NCBI RefSeq assembly: GCF_000247695.1
Contig: NW_004624781.1
Location: 10,768,182 to 10,832,181, forward strand
Origin: Heterocephalus glaber
Lineage: Eukaryota > Chordata > Mammalia > Rodentia > Bathyergidae
Direction of reading: 5' to 3'
Length of the DNA: 64,000 nucleotides
Positions 25,735-36,704 of the stretch are shown here, one piece after another (position 1 is the first letter of the stretch; each line of letters starts with the position of its first letter). The notes beneath the pieces were generated by a model. That model worked only from the letters and a program-made list of their open reading frames with translations, was not told the origin of the DNA and did not search any database. Both the position numbers and the translations under genes were made by a program.

Positions 25735-26735
25735 GCATGGAAAACACTTAGAGATAAGGGGGGATACGTGCTCTCAATATGAGTCCATATTTTTGAAATT
25801 GTCAAACAAGTTCTCACCCCTACTTCTGATCTCCTATATCAGACTCCTCAAGGAACGGAGCTGGGACCTATCTGTTTCCCAAGAGGGCCTCAAAGGAGTG
25901 CAACATACAGACAAGTCTGAGGATCTTTGTAATAGATGAACAATGTCTTTTCTTAAATTTGCCTCCTTGCTCAGTGGTAAAATGAACTTTTTATATATTT
26001 CCTAGCTACTTTTGTTTCTTTTGTGAATTATCTGCCTGTGGTTTTAATAATGTTTCTATGAATATGCCAATTTTTTCTTATTGTTTTGAAAGTATTTGAT
26101 AATATGTAAGGGCATTAAGCAGAGTCATAATTAATGTTGGAGTATTTCCCATTTCCACAGTTTGTCATTTGTCTGTATACTTGGTTAAAATGCTTTCACA
26201 TTTATAGTTATGGAATTTAGCCATATTAGGATCTCTGGGTCCCTATAATATTTTGTAAGCTTCCACACGTTTTCCTGGTGTCCAATGTTTATACGTTAAG
26301 AGAGACAAATGAGAACAAATACACTCTTTCGAACAGCCATTACCAGTATAGGTAGGAGAAATGCTGTATGGAAGAAATACATTCAAAAGTAATTGGGACA
26401 ACAGGAAAATCAGTTCACACATTTGGCCTTTGGAGAGCATTCCAATTTAAGGAAACGTAAAATCCCTGATCGAACATAGAAAGAAGAAAAAGTAGACACT
26501 TTAAGCTCTGGGTCTCATACAATTCACCGAGTGTTGATTGAGAATTTTTTCTAAACCTTGGGAGGCAGATCCCTTGCTCATTTTCTCTTTGGTTTCTCCT
26601 TTAGGCTCATGTTGAGAAAAGCTTTCTCCAACCAAAGACAATTTTAAATAATTTGACCTATATGTCTTCTAGCTTTCTGGATTGATTTCTCACCTTTTTC
26701 TTGTTAATCCTCTTGGCAGTTGGTGCGTTGGTCTC
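25735..26735. other. AT-rich unique sequence
   Basis: No exon, RNA gene or confident repeat was recognised. The longest frame is 65 codons on minus. Confidence 0.4.
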
Positions 26736-26739
26736 CTCT

Positions 26740-26805
26740 CCATTTTTCAGACGATAACATGAAAGCTCAGAAATGATTGTAGAAACTTGGCTCAAGGTCA
26801 GGTCT
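26740..26805 (+). repeat. MIR fragment
   Basis: The short run 'catttttcagacgataacat' and 'ggctcaaggtcagg' fits the MIR central region. It is a fragment only. Confidence 0.45.
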
Positions 26806-26809
26806 TCTC

Positions 26810-27930
26810 AGTCGCATTTGACTAATTTCCAACAACCTCAGGATGTGAATTTGATTTTCAACCCCGGTAGCCTCGTGCAAGTCTACCATCCTAGAAACGG
26901 GGCTTTTGCCTGGCATGGGTGAAAGAAGCAAGAAGGGTCACCCCTACCCCCAGCTGTGTAACACCAGTGACCGGATGGGGGCTCTGACTTTGATCATGAT
27001 GGCCCTTGGATCGAGGGGGGGCAATCATTGTGTCCACACTTCAGCAGCCTTTCTCTACAGGGGAACTGTGGAATCTTTTAATATTTTGCTTATAATTATT
27101 TTTCTACATACCTAAGCTTTTCAAGAAACTGTAAGGCTAGTACTCATTCAAAAATATGAGCACGATCATTTCTGTTTACTGTAGGTACAAAACAAATCAA
27201 TCAATTTCCATGCCATGAATTGAGCATTTTATTCTAGTGCTTGTTTTAGCCTATTAAATAAAAAAATAATTATTTTGGACTTTCAGAGATGTGCTGGGTT
27301 CAATGCTGGGAATTATTGAGAAACAGTTTTCCACGAGAGATAAATGGGCTGGGCGATAGCACAAGTTGACTTCTACTTTTTTCAGAAACTCTTTGATGAC
27401 TTTGAAATGTGGGTGCTCACCAGTACCACTGGCCTTAGATCGACTCAATATTAAATGTGTTGATTTACAAAAGGTTTACAAAAGGACCATGGAGGGATTT
27501 GTGTACATTGTCTGAAAGTGGAAATTAAGATACTAGTCAATAAATCACTATTTGGTGTATTGGATTTTTACTGAGGAAAAGGAAATTGATGCCAGTACAC
27601 AGCCTTGATTAACTCCCAGGTAGGGCAATTTTTCTTTCTTCTTTTTTGACAGAGATAGAGAAGTAACTAAATAGATTGTGTTTTATAGACATCCACATGA
27701 TTTTCTTGATAGCTCATTCGTAAGAATGTACTGTTCTTATCAGGTAAACATAGTCAACTCGGTGTTTTTATTTTCCTGTCTGAGGAATAAATTGCAAATT
27801 GTTTTGGATACTATCTCTTAACTACTCCCTGTGAGCAAAGTACACTTTCTTGTGAGACAACTAAGTTAATTAAAATAGTAAAATGTAATGTAGCACACCA
27901 TGGGCTGCATGGCAATTTCATATGCAGAGT
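26810..27930. other. unique sequence, no gene recognised
   Basis: Nothing recognised. Open frames are at most 69 codons. Confidence 0.4.
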
Positions 27931-27936
27931 CTGCAA

Positions 27937-28335
27937 GTCCTTCATTCATTCATCAAACACAGAGTGAATACTTAGATAAGTAAGACCTTCCGCGGGACCT
28001 GTTTGGAACATAAAAATGCAGACAACTACCTCTGAAGAAATCACAGGCTAAGGAGGGACCCTGATGAGTGAGATATGGTATGAGAAATGCTACAAGAGAG
28101 GATGTGTAAAGAATTAAAACAGAACAGAAGAGAAAGAGGCCAGTCTGCTTTGGGGAAGTCAGAGAAGGGTTCACAAAGAAGATAAAATTTGAATTGAGTG
28201 TTCCAGAAGAAAAAAAGGAATTGACCAGTTTAATGCAGGTTTTCAAGAAAGACCAAATTATGTGTTCAGAAGGAAGTGATCTGAAAGGACAACGATAAGT
28301 TTGGAGAATCGTCAGTCTGATTTTAGAGTATGATG
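27937..28335 (-). repeat. LINE2 3' region (antisense)
   Basis: 'ttcattcattcatcaaacac' followed by 'gggaagtcagagaagggttc' and 'aatttgaattgagtgttcc' follows the antisense order of the L2 3' region. The 155-codon minus-strand open frame at 27953-28420 lies on this relic and extends into the hAT element, so it is not a gene. Confidence 0.6.
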
Positions 28336-28387
28336 GCCTTAGGGGACAGACAAAGAAGGAGACTGAAAAAGGGGGTTGAGGTGTAGG

Positions 28388-28556
28388 ACAGAGCTGGTTA
28401 ACTTTTCCTACATAAGACAATAAATATCTCTGACCTCGGACAGTCTATGAAAACAATCATAGACAAAATATGAACAAATGGGTATGACTGTGTTCCAATA
28501 AAACTTTATTTACAGAAAGAGTATTTGGCCCACGGGGAATAGTTTGCCAACCTACA
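28388..28556 (+). mobile_element. hAT-Charlie (MER1-group) non-autonomous relic
   Basis: The segment opens with a worn 'gagctggttaacttttccta', contains 'tgttccaataaaactttatt', and closes with 'ggcccacggggaatagtttg'. This is the familiar composition of the MER1-group hAT repeat whose ends read cggcaaactttt and agtttgccgacc. Confidence 0.7.
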
Positions 28557-28564
28557 ATCTAAAG

Positions 28565-29210
28565 TGGGAAGGATCACTCAGGATTAGAAGTTTAAACCTA
28601 CCTTGTGACATCTTTAAGCATGGCACAATTCTCTCATTTTCTGGTAGCTTTACTGTTGGGTTATTGTGGAGGCAAAATGGAAGTAGAGATGGACATTAGC
28701 ATCCCCTCAGTCAGGTGGTATCTGAATGCTAAGGGAGGGAAATGGGGAGGGAGGAAAAGGGCCAGATGTTTGACACATTTCCAGAATAAGATGCTCAGGG
28801 ACTGAGGTGGAAAGGTGAAGGAAAGTTAAGTTGATTTTTCTCTGAATTCGCTTCATGTGTCTTAACAATAGAGACAGGTGAATCATTCTGACAGCTCAGT
28901 AATCCTTTTTTTGTCTTATTTTGAAGATGAAACCAGAAGATCAACCCCACAGGTCTGCATCTAAGGTAGGAAGTAACTGGAAAAAGGCCTCAGTCTTGTC
29001 CCAGGGACCAAACCCTAAATTAGGAAATTTCTGTCATTTGGGCACAAAGGAGAGATGGCCATTACGAACATCTGCTGATCAGTGCCCTTGCTGAGTCCCT
29101 ACAATAAACTCTATTGTTCTCTGAAAAATCCTTGAGAATCTTGGAATCTAAAGATAGGGAAAAGAAAAAGACACTCTTTTTTTTCTCACGTTATACTCTT
29201 GTTTTACATT
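28565..29210. other. unique sequence, no gene recognised
   Basis: No exon or repeat family was recognised. One 66-codon frame lies on plus. Confidence 0.4.
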
Positions 29211-29214
29211 CTTT

Positions 29215-29327
29215 GCTTAGATTTTTATTTATTTATTTTTGGTAGCGGGCATCTAACTCTGGTCCTTGTGCTTACGCAGCAGGCGGCAAAACCACTGAGC
29301 TAAATCCCCGGCCCGCTTAGATTTTTA
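29215..29327 (-). mobile_element. ID-like SINE with 13-bp target duplication
   Basis: The body is at about 29228-29314, between identical copies of gcttagattttta (29215-29227 and 29315-29327). The minus strand reads as the same tRNA-Ala-derived variant as the copy at 2.9 kb, with an intact box A (tagctcagtgg). Its box B region is more damaged, and its tail shows on this strand as (TTTA)n. Confidence 0.82.
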
Positions 29328-29329
29328 AA

Positions 29330-30845
29330 TGTTCCAAATGATTGTATTTTGACTATGAGATGCCCAGAGTGTATTGGAACTTAAAAATAAATCACCACCA
29401 TGACTCAGAATTGAAATTATCTTGTTGTAAATTTCTTAGTAATCTGTCTGTCCCTGGATACCCGGCCTTGTCACCATCTGTTTAAATGCTATGATTTACT
29501 TCTTACCCTCCTCTGCTCTCCCGCCTCCACTTTTGCTGTAAGAGACAGGAGTCAGCTCTTGTAGATGGCATAGTTTTCTTTGTTTTGTTTTTGTTTTTTT
29601 GGAAGGCATAGTTTTGTTCACCATTAATGCTTTGGCTTAGACTCACAGGAAATGCAGAGCTTTTCCAAAACAGTTTTTAAAAACAGAGACACTTAACTTT
29701 GTGTGGTCACTGTTTTCAAACATGACTTATTATTTGAAGGTGTTTCCTATAGGTATGTCATGGTGTATTGCTCGTTTCTGCATCTGTCCTTTCTTGTCTA
29801 GGTTCTGTGGCGTGTGCAGAGGAGTCTTGCTTTGTGGTACTTTTGAGAATCCAAGACTTCTCTGCCTCTGGTAGGTATCGTCAGGTGACTCTGAGCTTCC
29901 CAGAGGCTCAGGAGAGCATACTTGATTGACTTGTGTGCTCTTCCTGAGGATGTACAGGTCACTTCGCAGCTCCAATATAGGTTACAATCACTGGGTCCCA
30001 AGTGAATGTAGATAGAATTTCTACTTGGAGATTTTCCCACTGAAAGCTGTCTGCATGTCAATAAAGAGATTGCAGCACATGTGTTTATATATGAAAATTA
30101 TTTTCCTGATTGGACCTACAAGTGAACCAAGAGTTTTTTCCCAGGGACTTAATTAAAATTAAAAGAAAATTAATTTCAAAATTAAAGAAACTGCAAGCAC
30201 ATAGTAGATTGGTTTTTTAATGGTTTCATTTCACTAAAAACTTTATATGTTAGGAAGACCTTTAGGACCATGTACTAAAAATACTTTATAAGGAGTCATG
30301 TATAATTAAAGCACGGAGTTAACAGGGATGAGAAATAAGTTCTTGTTTTGATCACTACCAAAAACTCTATGTTATGGTCAAGTAAATAATTTCTTACTTG
30401 TAAAATAACGAGGTTGAACTAGATGGTTAATAACCCAACCAACTTTGAAAATATTATATTTGTTGTATGTATAATTGCAATAACATTTATATCCAGATAA
30501 CTGTGTATATTAAATGTGTAGCTAAAGTCTTCAAACATTAGTCCTGATTGAGGAATTCAACATTAGGCAGCAAAGTTATTGTGAAATATTTTTGCCTTAT
30601 GGCAATAGGCATTCCTAAAAGGTAGTGCTCAGTGAGGAAGGCAAGATGGGTCGGTGACTTTCTTAGATGATGTGAAGGATTACATCATTGGTTCCTTTCC
30701 TGTTCTTAACACAGAAAAGCGATTTACCATTCAGATAAAGAAAATAGCAGAGCATGATTCAGGTTCCTCCTGAGGTGGCCGTGGGACTATCTGCACACTG
30801 ATCAGATATTTTTTTTTCTGTGACCATTTCTGAATCCCATCTTAA
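29330..30845. other. unique sequence, no gene recognised
   Basis: No exon was recognised. Overlapping minus-strand frames of 81 and 87 codons lie at 29730-30061 and lack recognisable domains. 30080-30600 is very AT-rich. Confidence 0.4.
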
Positions 30846-30847
30846 AT

Positions 30848-30950
30848 GGACAGAATCCCAATCTCTAAGTGAGGAGCTCAGAATTTGCATTTTAAACAGA
30901 ATCTCCAGATGATTTTCATGCAAACTATAGTTTGAGAACCAGTAGCTCTG
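30848..30950 (+). mobile_element. MER5A-like hAT relic
   Basis: Contains 'cagaatcccaatctctaagt', 'tttgcattttaaacagaat', and closes with the typical right end 'tagtttgagaaccagtag'. Confidence 0.6.
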
Positions 30951-31129
30951 TTGTGAAGGGCTGGTGCTACATGGTTTAGGGGCTTTGCTGTCAACTGGAC
31001 TCATCATAAAAGTGCTGAATAATGAAATCCAGGTTGCAGGGTTGAGAGGCACTGGGAACCTAGGAAAGAAAAATCCCTCAGTACGTGATAGTTATTCATG
31101 CCATAGTCTTTTTTGTTTGATTTATTTAA

Positions 31130-31200
31130 ATATTTAACCCAATTCTCTATTTTACAAATGGAAGAAGAACTTTGTTTTGGGTCACAAAGCTTTATCACTC
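31130..31200 (+). repeat. MIR fragment
   Basis: 'attctctattttacaaatgg' followed by 'ttgggtcacaaagc' fits the MIR central region. It is short and diverged. Confidence 0.4.
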
Positions 31201-31204
31201 AAAA

Positions 31205-31925
31205 TGAGACTTCACATGGCTCTCTGACTGTGAGTCTTCGTTTTTCAGGAGTAAGTTTCTGACATCCAGCCATCCTTCTTATTTTCAGACAAGGAAGAAG
31301 AGAGGGAGAAACAGGAAATGATTAGCCTAATACAGAATTCCCTGTGTTATGTGATTAGATACGGAGGTGAGGTCCTGCTGTCCACAACCCACCCAAAGGA
31401 CAGTGTTCTGATGTCCCTTGGGCCTGTTCAAGTTCTAAAGTTGAAAGATAGCATATAATCCAATGTTATTGAATTACAGTGTTGAAGAACAGAAGAGATT
31501 TTGAGGTCAGATTCTGTGACATTAAGCGATGTACGCTCTCTAAGGGTTAGTAAAACAGAAAGAAAGTAAAAGAACTTGGGAATATAGAAGCATTCAGTTC
31601 CTCACATCAGTGCCCCCTTTCTTCCATGTATCCCAGTGCTTTTGTGATTGAGTGACTAGAAATGGTTATGTTCTGCTATTAGGCAGCAGTAGCAAGGAAT
31701 GCTCTCTCTCAGGAATAACTTAGCAGGGGAATGTGATCTGAAATGTGCTTAATTCTTGGGTTGGACTACCTTGAGGTGGACCTGAGCTGTGGTTTCTTGT
31801 GCAAGGGGCTTGCTGAGGAATTTCTGTGTTCGAACTTGCAAGGAAGCAGGACAGTCAGGAGAGGCCTTCATCTTATTCTTGACCTTATATCTCATCACCA
31901 AATATTTTTGCCCCTGGCTTTTGAT
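31205..31925. other. unique sequence, no gene recognised
   Basis: Nothing recognised. One 66-codon frame lies on plus. Confidence 0.4.
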
Positions 31926-31929
31926 ATTT

Positions 31930-32345
31930 TTTTTTTAAAATGACATTTTTCCCTGTGTTCTTAGTTTTCTAAGAGTTTTATCATGTACTCATTCTAGATT
32001 TTATAAATGCTTTTTCTGTATCTATTAAGATAGTTGTCTTCTTTCCTTTGTTAATGAAGATTAATAGTTCTTAGTCTTTAAACCATCTTTGCATTTCAAA
32101 GATAATCCCTTCTTAGGTATAGTAGGGTACTGCCTCTACAGAGTAATACATACACCACTGTTTATATAATTGCATTCAGGATTCTTACACTTTGTTACAT
32201 TTTATTTGATATATATGTAACTACTTTTATAAATTAATTTAACCTATTTGCTCTGAGGATTGTATTCAGGTCATAAAATGAGTCCCAAACTTTCTCCTTT
32301 TTTTCTATTATTTAGAACAGTTTTTATGTTTTATAATGTTGGGGA
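31930..32345 (-). repeat. L1 ORF2 relic (antisense), left part of a split copy
   Basis: T-rich antisense L1 text is visible, including 'tttataaatgctttttctgt' followed by 'atctattaagatagttgtc', which corresponds to the ORF2 region. Similar L1 text resumes near 33275, so later insertions at 32.35-33.27 kb appear to have split the copy. Confidence 0.55.
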
Positions 32346-32347
32346 AT

Positions 32348-32600
32348 TATCTGTGTGTTCCTTTCCTAAGGCTACTATAACCAATTCCTACAAACTTAGT
32401 GGTCTAAAACAATCGAAGTTTACAGTGCTGGAGGCCAGACCTGCAACATAAGGGCGTCAGCAGGCCATGTGCCCTCCAGAGGCCTCCCGCTCCTGGTGCC
32501 TGTCGGATGCCAAGCATCACCTCAGCCTGTCTCCCTGGTGACATCACCTCCTCCTGTCTGCACCTCTTTTCTGTACGTGTCATGGCATCCAGGGCTAGCC
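32348..32600 (-). mobile_element. MLT1-like LTR fragment (ERVL-MaLR)
   Basis: The plus strand reads 'cctttcctaaggctactata' and 'gtttacagtgctggaggcca', then 'aggcctcccgctcctggtgc'. This is the reverse complement of an MLT1-type LTR 3' half. It stops where the pyrimidine tract begins. Confidence 0.6.
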
Positions 32601-32602
32601 TG

Positions 32603-32752
32603 ACCTCCTCCCTCCCTCCTTCCCTCCCTCCCTTCCTTCCCTCCTTCCTTTCTTCCTTCCCTCCCTCTTCCTTTTCTTCTTTTCTTTCCTCTCTCCTTCC
32701 CACTCTCCCTTCTTGTCTTCCTCCCTTCCTTCCTCTATCTTTTACTCTCCTC

Positions 32753-32787
<35 letters not shown>
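32603..32787. repeat. pyrimidine-rich tract, (CCTT)n and (TTTC)n
   Basis: About 185 bases are almost only C and T on the plus strand. The last part (32754-32787) is a clean (TTTC)n array abutting the B1-dID SINE and probably grew from that SINE's A-rich tail. Small Pro/Ser/Phe-rich or Glu/Arg-rich open frames across it are artefacts. Confidence 0.9.
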
Positions 32788-32962
32788 ATACTGGGATCAA
32801 ACAAGTCCTTTGCACTAAACTACATCCCTAATGCTTTAACATTTTTAAAAATTTTGAGCCAGAGTCTCACTAAGCTGCTAGATTGCCTAGCTGGGCTCTG
32901 ACTTGCGATCCTCTTGCATCAGCCTCCTAGAGTGCAAGGAGGTGTGTGTCACCACATCCAGG
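32788..32962 (-). mobile_element. B1-dID dimeric SINE
   Basis: Read left to right this is the reverse complement of a dimeric SINE. First comes a shortened ID-like part ('tactgggatcaaacaagtcc', 'aaactacatcccta'). Next is a T/A-rich linker with 'ttttgagccagagtctcact', then a 7SL-derived B1-like part ('gcgatcctcttgcatcagcc', 'ggtgtgtgtcaccacatcc'). This composite is known from squirrels, dormice, beavers and some other non-murid rodents. It is the best clue to the host lineage. The copy is diverged, hence old. Confidence 0.75.
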
Positions 32963-33119
32963 TCAATTGTATTCATTTTTGAAAGAACAAAATATCACCT
33001 TCTGAGATCATCCCCAGGGAGCCCTCTAAAATTTAACCCTCTAGTCCTCATGTGATTTCTCTACCCCAAATCCTTGGCTTTTGCCCTTACTTCATAATCA
33101 GCGTCTAGTGTGCCATACA

Positions 33120-33268
33120 TTTTATTTATTTGCTCATCGTGTTCATTGTCTGTCCTCAAGTCAAAGACAATTTCTGTAAGAACAGAGACTTTTATCAATT
33201 CAGATGACTACGGAATCCTCAGTGCCTGTGTCAATCAAGAAAAGTTTGTTGACTGAATGAACTAACCA
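33120..33268 (+). repeat. LINE2 3'-end fragment
   Basis: 'gtaagaacagagacttttat', 'cctcagtgcctgtgtcaatc' and 'gtttgttgactgaatgaac' follow the order of the sense L2 3' terminus, which typically ends in tgttgaatgaatgaa. Confidence 0.5.
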
Positions 33269-33274
33269 AAATTT

Positions 33275-33800
33275 GTTTGAAATATGTCAATCTCTGTCAT
33301 TGTTTTGTTCTCTGTTTTGTTAATTTCTGCTGTGTATTATTTGCTCTTTTTTTGTGTGCATTTCAGTGCTTTTTCTTATTAAATTTCAACTTCTTGACTT
33401 GAATACTCAGATGATTTTTAAATTTTTTTTCTAATATAAGCATTGAGGACAAGCCTTTTTGGGAGGGGAGAGGGAGGTTCATTGTCCAAAAGTTGTGCAT
33501 TATCCTAAGGGATTTTTTTTTGGAGGGTTTTCACTGCCTTTCAGTTGTAGATATTTTATAGTTTCTTTTGTCCCTGAATAATTTAGCAATCTGTAGGTTA
33601 TTTTTAAAGTTCTTAAAGAGGAACAGCTATTTGTTATTGATTTACAATTTTATTGCACTTTGGTGGAAATATATGCTCCATTTAACATTAATTCAGTTAA
33701 ATTTGTTAAGATCTACCTTGTGGTCTAGTAACATGTAACTTTTTATATATATACCATGTGCTTCTGGTATTATGGAAATGGTGTATTCTCTCTCCCTTTA
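33275..33800 (-). repeat. L1 ORF2 relic (antisense), right part of the split copy
   Basis: Antisense L1 text includes 'ttttattgcactttggtgga' and 'gttaagatctaccttgtggt', which correspond to ORF2. It is in the same orientation as the fragment at 31.93-32.35 kb. Confidence 0.5.
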
Positions 33801-33804
33801 CTTC

Positions 33805-34885
33805 TCTCTTCTCCCTGAACTGTGAGATATAATTCTCCTTATAATATTTGTACTTAAAATTTTATGGCTATTTCTTCTGATCATACACTTGTTCTCTTAA
33901 TAATATGGTCCTTGCTTTACAATTTATCAAAATTGATTCACTCCAGTGAAAAATAATTTGCAACATACATAAAAGTTAAATTGTAATTGACTATTGGTCC
34001 TCAGGATACTAAGGTCAGTGGTATTAAATAATACTTCAAGATGTCAAATTTGTAAATCAGAAAAAGTGCCTTAATACTTTTTCATAATATATTCTGAAAT
34101 ACCCAAAATGTTCTCCTTTACTGTAATGACTGGAAAAACTTTATAAACATTATTTTCTCCTGTTGATAAAGCCAAGGCGTAAAAATGAAAAAGTTTGTTG
34201 TCTCTCTATATCCATAGTGCTCTAAATTTTAAAGGCTATTTTGTATATTTTAAAATGTTGTTCTTTGCTAGGAGAAAGGTGTTTTCATGGTGAAATGAGA
34301 ATTGTTAACCCAAAGGACATTATCTTCAATTTAAAAAAATACTTTTTATGAAACTAGGGAGTCAAAGTTAAATGTCAAAAACGTTACAGACCAGTGCTGT
34401 CACAGTTCCTAGTGCCCCAAAATGTGTACGTTTGAATATGCATGCTGTAAATTGTGACATCCAAGCCAGTACAGGCAAGCCTTAGTTCTCACGCACAAAA
34501 ATAAGTTCTAATCTCCTATTGCAAAGTGAAGGGATTACGGTTAACAATAATGTATATTTCAAACTGGCTTAAAGGGAGATTAGGAATTTCTTTACCAAAA
34601 AGGAATGGTGAACGTCTAATGTGATGGATACACTAATTACTCTGATTTGATCATTACACAAAGTATGCTGTATCAAAACATCACATTATAGCCCACAAAT
34701 ATGTTCAATTATGTGTCAATCAAATATTATACTAAATACAGGTTACCAAAGTGAAAATAAATTTAAATATGCCTTGTAAGAAGGATATAAATCAGTTTTT
34801 GAAACTTGAGCTACAGTGGCCTTCAGTTAATATTAAAGAATGAGCTCTTAGTCCAGTCCCTAATGACCTATCCTCTTTACCCCCC
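33805..34885. other. AT-rich unique sequence
   Basis: No open frame of note and no repeat family I can name. Very AT-rich. Confidence 0.4.
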
Positions 34886-34891
34886 AAAAAT

Positions 34892-35086
34892 ACCTAGCTG
34901 GAAAATAATCAGCCTTGAAAACTAGAGATAAAAATGCCAGCCCCACTCAGCCTACCCTTGCCTTACCTGCCTTGCAAAGCAGCCACCGGGCAAGAGAGTA
35001 GTGGTTACTAAGGCAAGGATGGGCTTGTTGGGGCTGGCCTTTTTCATCTCTAGTTATTTCCAAAGCTGATGATTTTCCAGCTAGGT
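34892..35086. repeat. long imperfect inverted repeat (hairpin)
   Basis: The left arm, 34892-34965, starts acctagctggaaaat. The right arm, 35009-35086, ends attttccagctaggt. They are reverse complements over about 75 bp with scattered mismatches and small gaps, separated by a 43-bp loop. The arms share the blocks ccagcccca, cttgcctta and actagagat. The form fits a palindromic non-autonomous DNA transposon or one of the ancient conserved hairpin repeats (MER121- or Eulor-type). I cannot name the family. No microRNA claim is made. Confidence 0.75.
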
Positions 35087-35254
35087 CTTACTTTCAGGGA
35101 AACACAGTGTGTGATTCAAGTGCACCAGGACTATCTTGCTCCATCTTCTAACACTCATCAAATCATGTTTTTAAAAAACATTATGCTTAGAGTTCAAATT
35201 TGGGATGGCAGGCACCCATGTTCCCAAACAGCCAAGAGGCAGAGCCTTCCTGGC

Positions 35255-35290
35255 CCAGCCTCCAGCCTCCAGCCTCCAGCCTCCAGCTCC
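35255..35290. repeat. (CCAGCCT)n minisatellite, about five units
   Basis: A seven-base unit is repeated in tandem nearly without change. Confidence 0.9.
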
Positions 35291-35294
35291 CAGT

Positions 35295-36175
35295 GAGGGC
35301 CTGCTGAGCAGAGTCACAGGGTGGAAGCGTCCTTGGGAGCTCTGACCCGCCACTAGTATGACATCCTTCCTTCTTGGACCTGCCATGTGCCCTCGCCTCT
35401 TCCTGTCGTCTCCCATCGCCAGTGGTTTATTATGAACCAGTGGGAACACACTAGCCCGGGGACAGCTGGAGATGAGGAGCAGGCCCACCTTGCCTCCCTG
35501 TTGTGGCCTTTCCTCTGCCCTTTGCCTGTTGTCCTATCTGGGTTTTTAACTCCCTATCACAACCAAAGAGCCTGGTCTTTGAAGACATGCTTGCATAGTA
35601 CTTGGACCAGATGTTTTGGACCCCTCTAGTAGCTCTTTCAACTATAATTCCTTTCCCCATGAGTTTACTTCTACCAGATTTTGTGGTTAGACCCTGATTG
35701 CCAGATTCTTGCGAATCAGATTTCCTCAAATACAGCCTGCTGTAGTCGATTCTTGCACCTCTCCAAATGTGAGTGACCAGTCTGTGCTTTGATCAAACCC
35801 CTGGAACATTATTTGTATTATCTCCAACTTTTGGAAACAAAATATTTACCCCTTTAAACCAGCTTAAGTTTGAGGACAGATCAGGAAAACAATACTTTTC
35901 ATTTCTGTATCTTCCTAGGACCAGTGCCTGACACAAAATATCTGTTGACAATGCATTAACTACTAGTAGCAGAAAACCAGACTGCAGTTGGTGGTGTTGA
36001 CAGGAATTTGCTTTTCTCAGATAAGCTGTCCAGGGGTAGACATCTGTCTGTGTTGGTTCAGCTGCTCCGCCACACCACTGGGGACCAGGTTTTTGCTCCT
36101 CTGCTCCCCATAGCACGTTGGATTTTTGTTCTCATACTCGCTGCCCAAGTCACCAAATGACCACCCTGGGGTTCT
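35295..36175. other. unique sequence, no gene recognised
   Basis: Overlapping frames of 80-107 codons on both strands (35171-35729, 35793-36116) have no recognisable domains. Confidence 0.4.
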
Positions 36176-36179
36176 GGCA

Positions 36180-36700
36180 TTGCAGGTCAGCGTGCTGGAC
36201 AACACCTGGCCTCCTCAACTTCTTCACACTCTGCAAGAAGCACCAACCTATCACCCTGCTTGTTCTTTGCACCACACCCCTCAAATCCAGTCTCCATGTA
36301 ATAGCCAAGACAACCTTTTCAAAAGTGAAACCAGACACTGTTTCTCTACTTCTTACAACCCTCCGATGCCTTCCTAGCAGATTTAGAAGGAAATTTAAAC
36401 ATTTGTCCACAGATTTCACGTTCTAGAGACCCATCTACCCCGCCATTATCCATCATTTATTGTCCATTTTTTCGTTATTTTCAACTACATTGCTTTCTTG
36501 CTCCCCTAAATCACCCCATTTGCTCTCGCCATTGGCCCATTGCCCCTGCTGCCTCCTCTGCACAAAATCATCCCTGGCCATGTGAAATAAAGAGGAGCCC
36601 CTGCCCTCTGTCTCTCTCCACCCACTGGGACCCTGTTTCCTCAACTTCGTGGCTACTCATGATTCTCACTTTATGCTTCATGTTTGGATTGTCTGGGAAC
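36180..36700 (+). repeat. LINE2 3' region
   Basis: C/T-rich sense text such as 'tcttcacactctgcaagaag', 'ttctctacttcttacaaccc' and 'gaaatttaaacatttgtcc' follows the order of the L2 3' part. The 102-codon plus frame at 36118-36426 lies largely on it and is a relic, not a gene. Confidence 0.5.
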
Positions 36701-36704
36701 TGTT

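Noticed and set aside
27953..28420. 155-codon minus-strand open frame
   Set aside because: It spans an L2 relic and the adjacent hAT element, so it is not a gene.
34892..35086. MicroRNA precursor
   Set aside because: The hairpin arms are far longer than a usual pre-miRNA, and nothing in the sequence alone supports processing. It is kept only as a hairpin finding.
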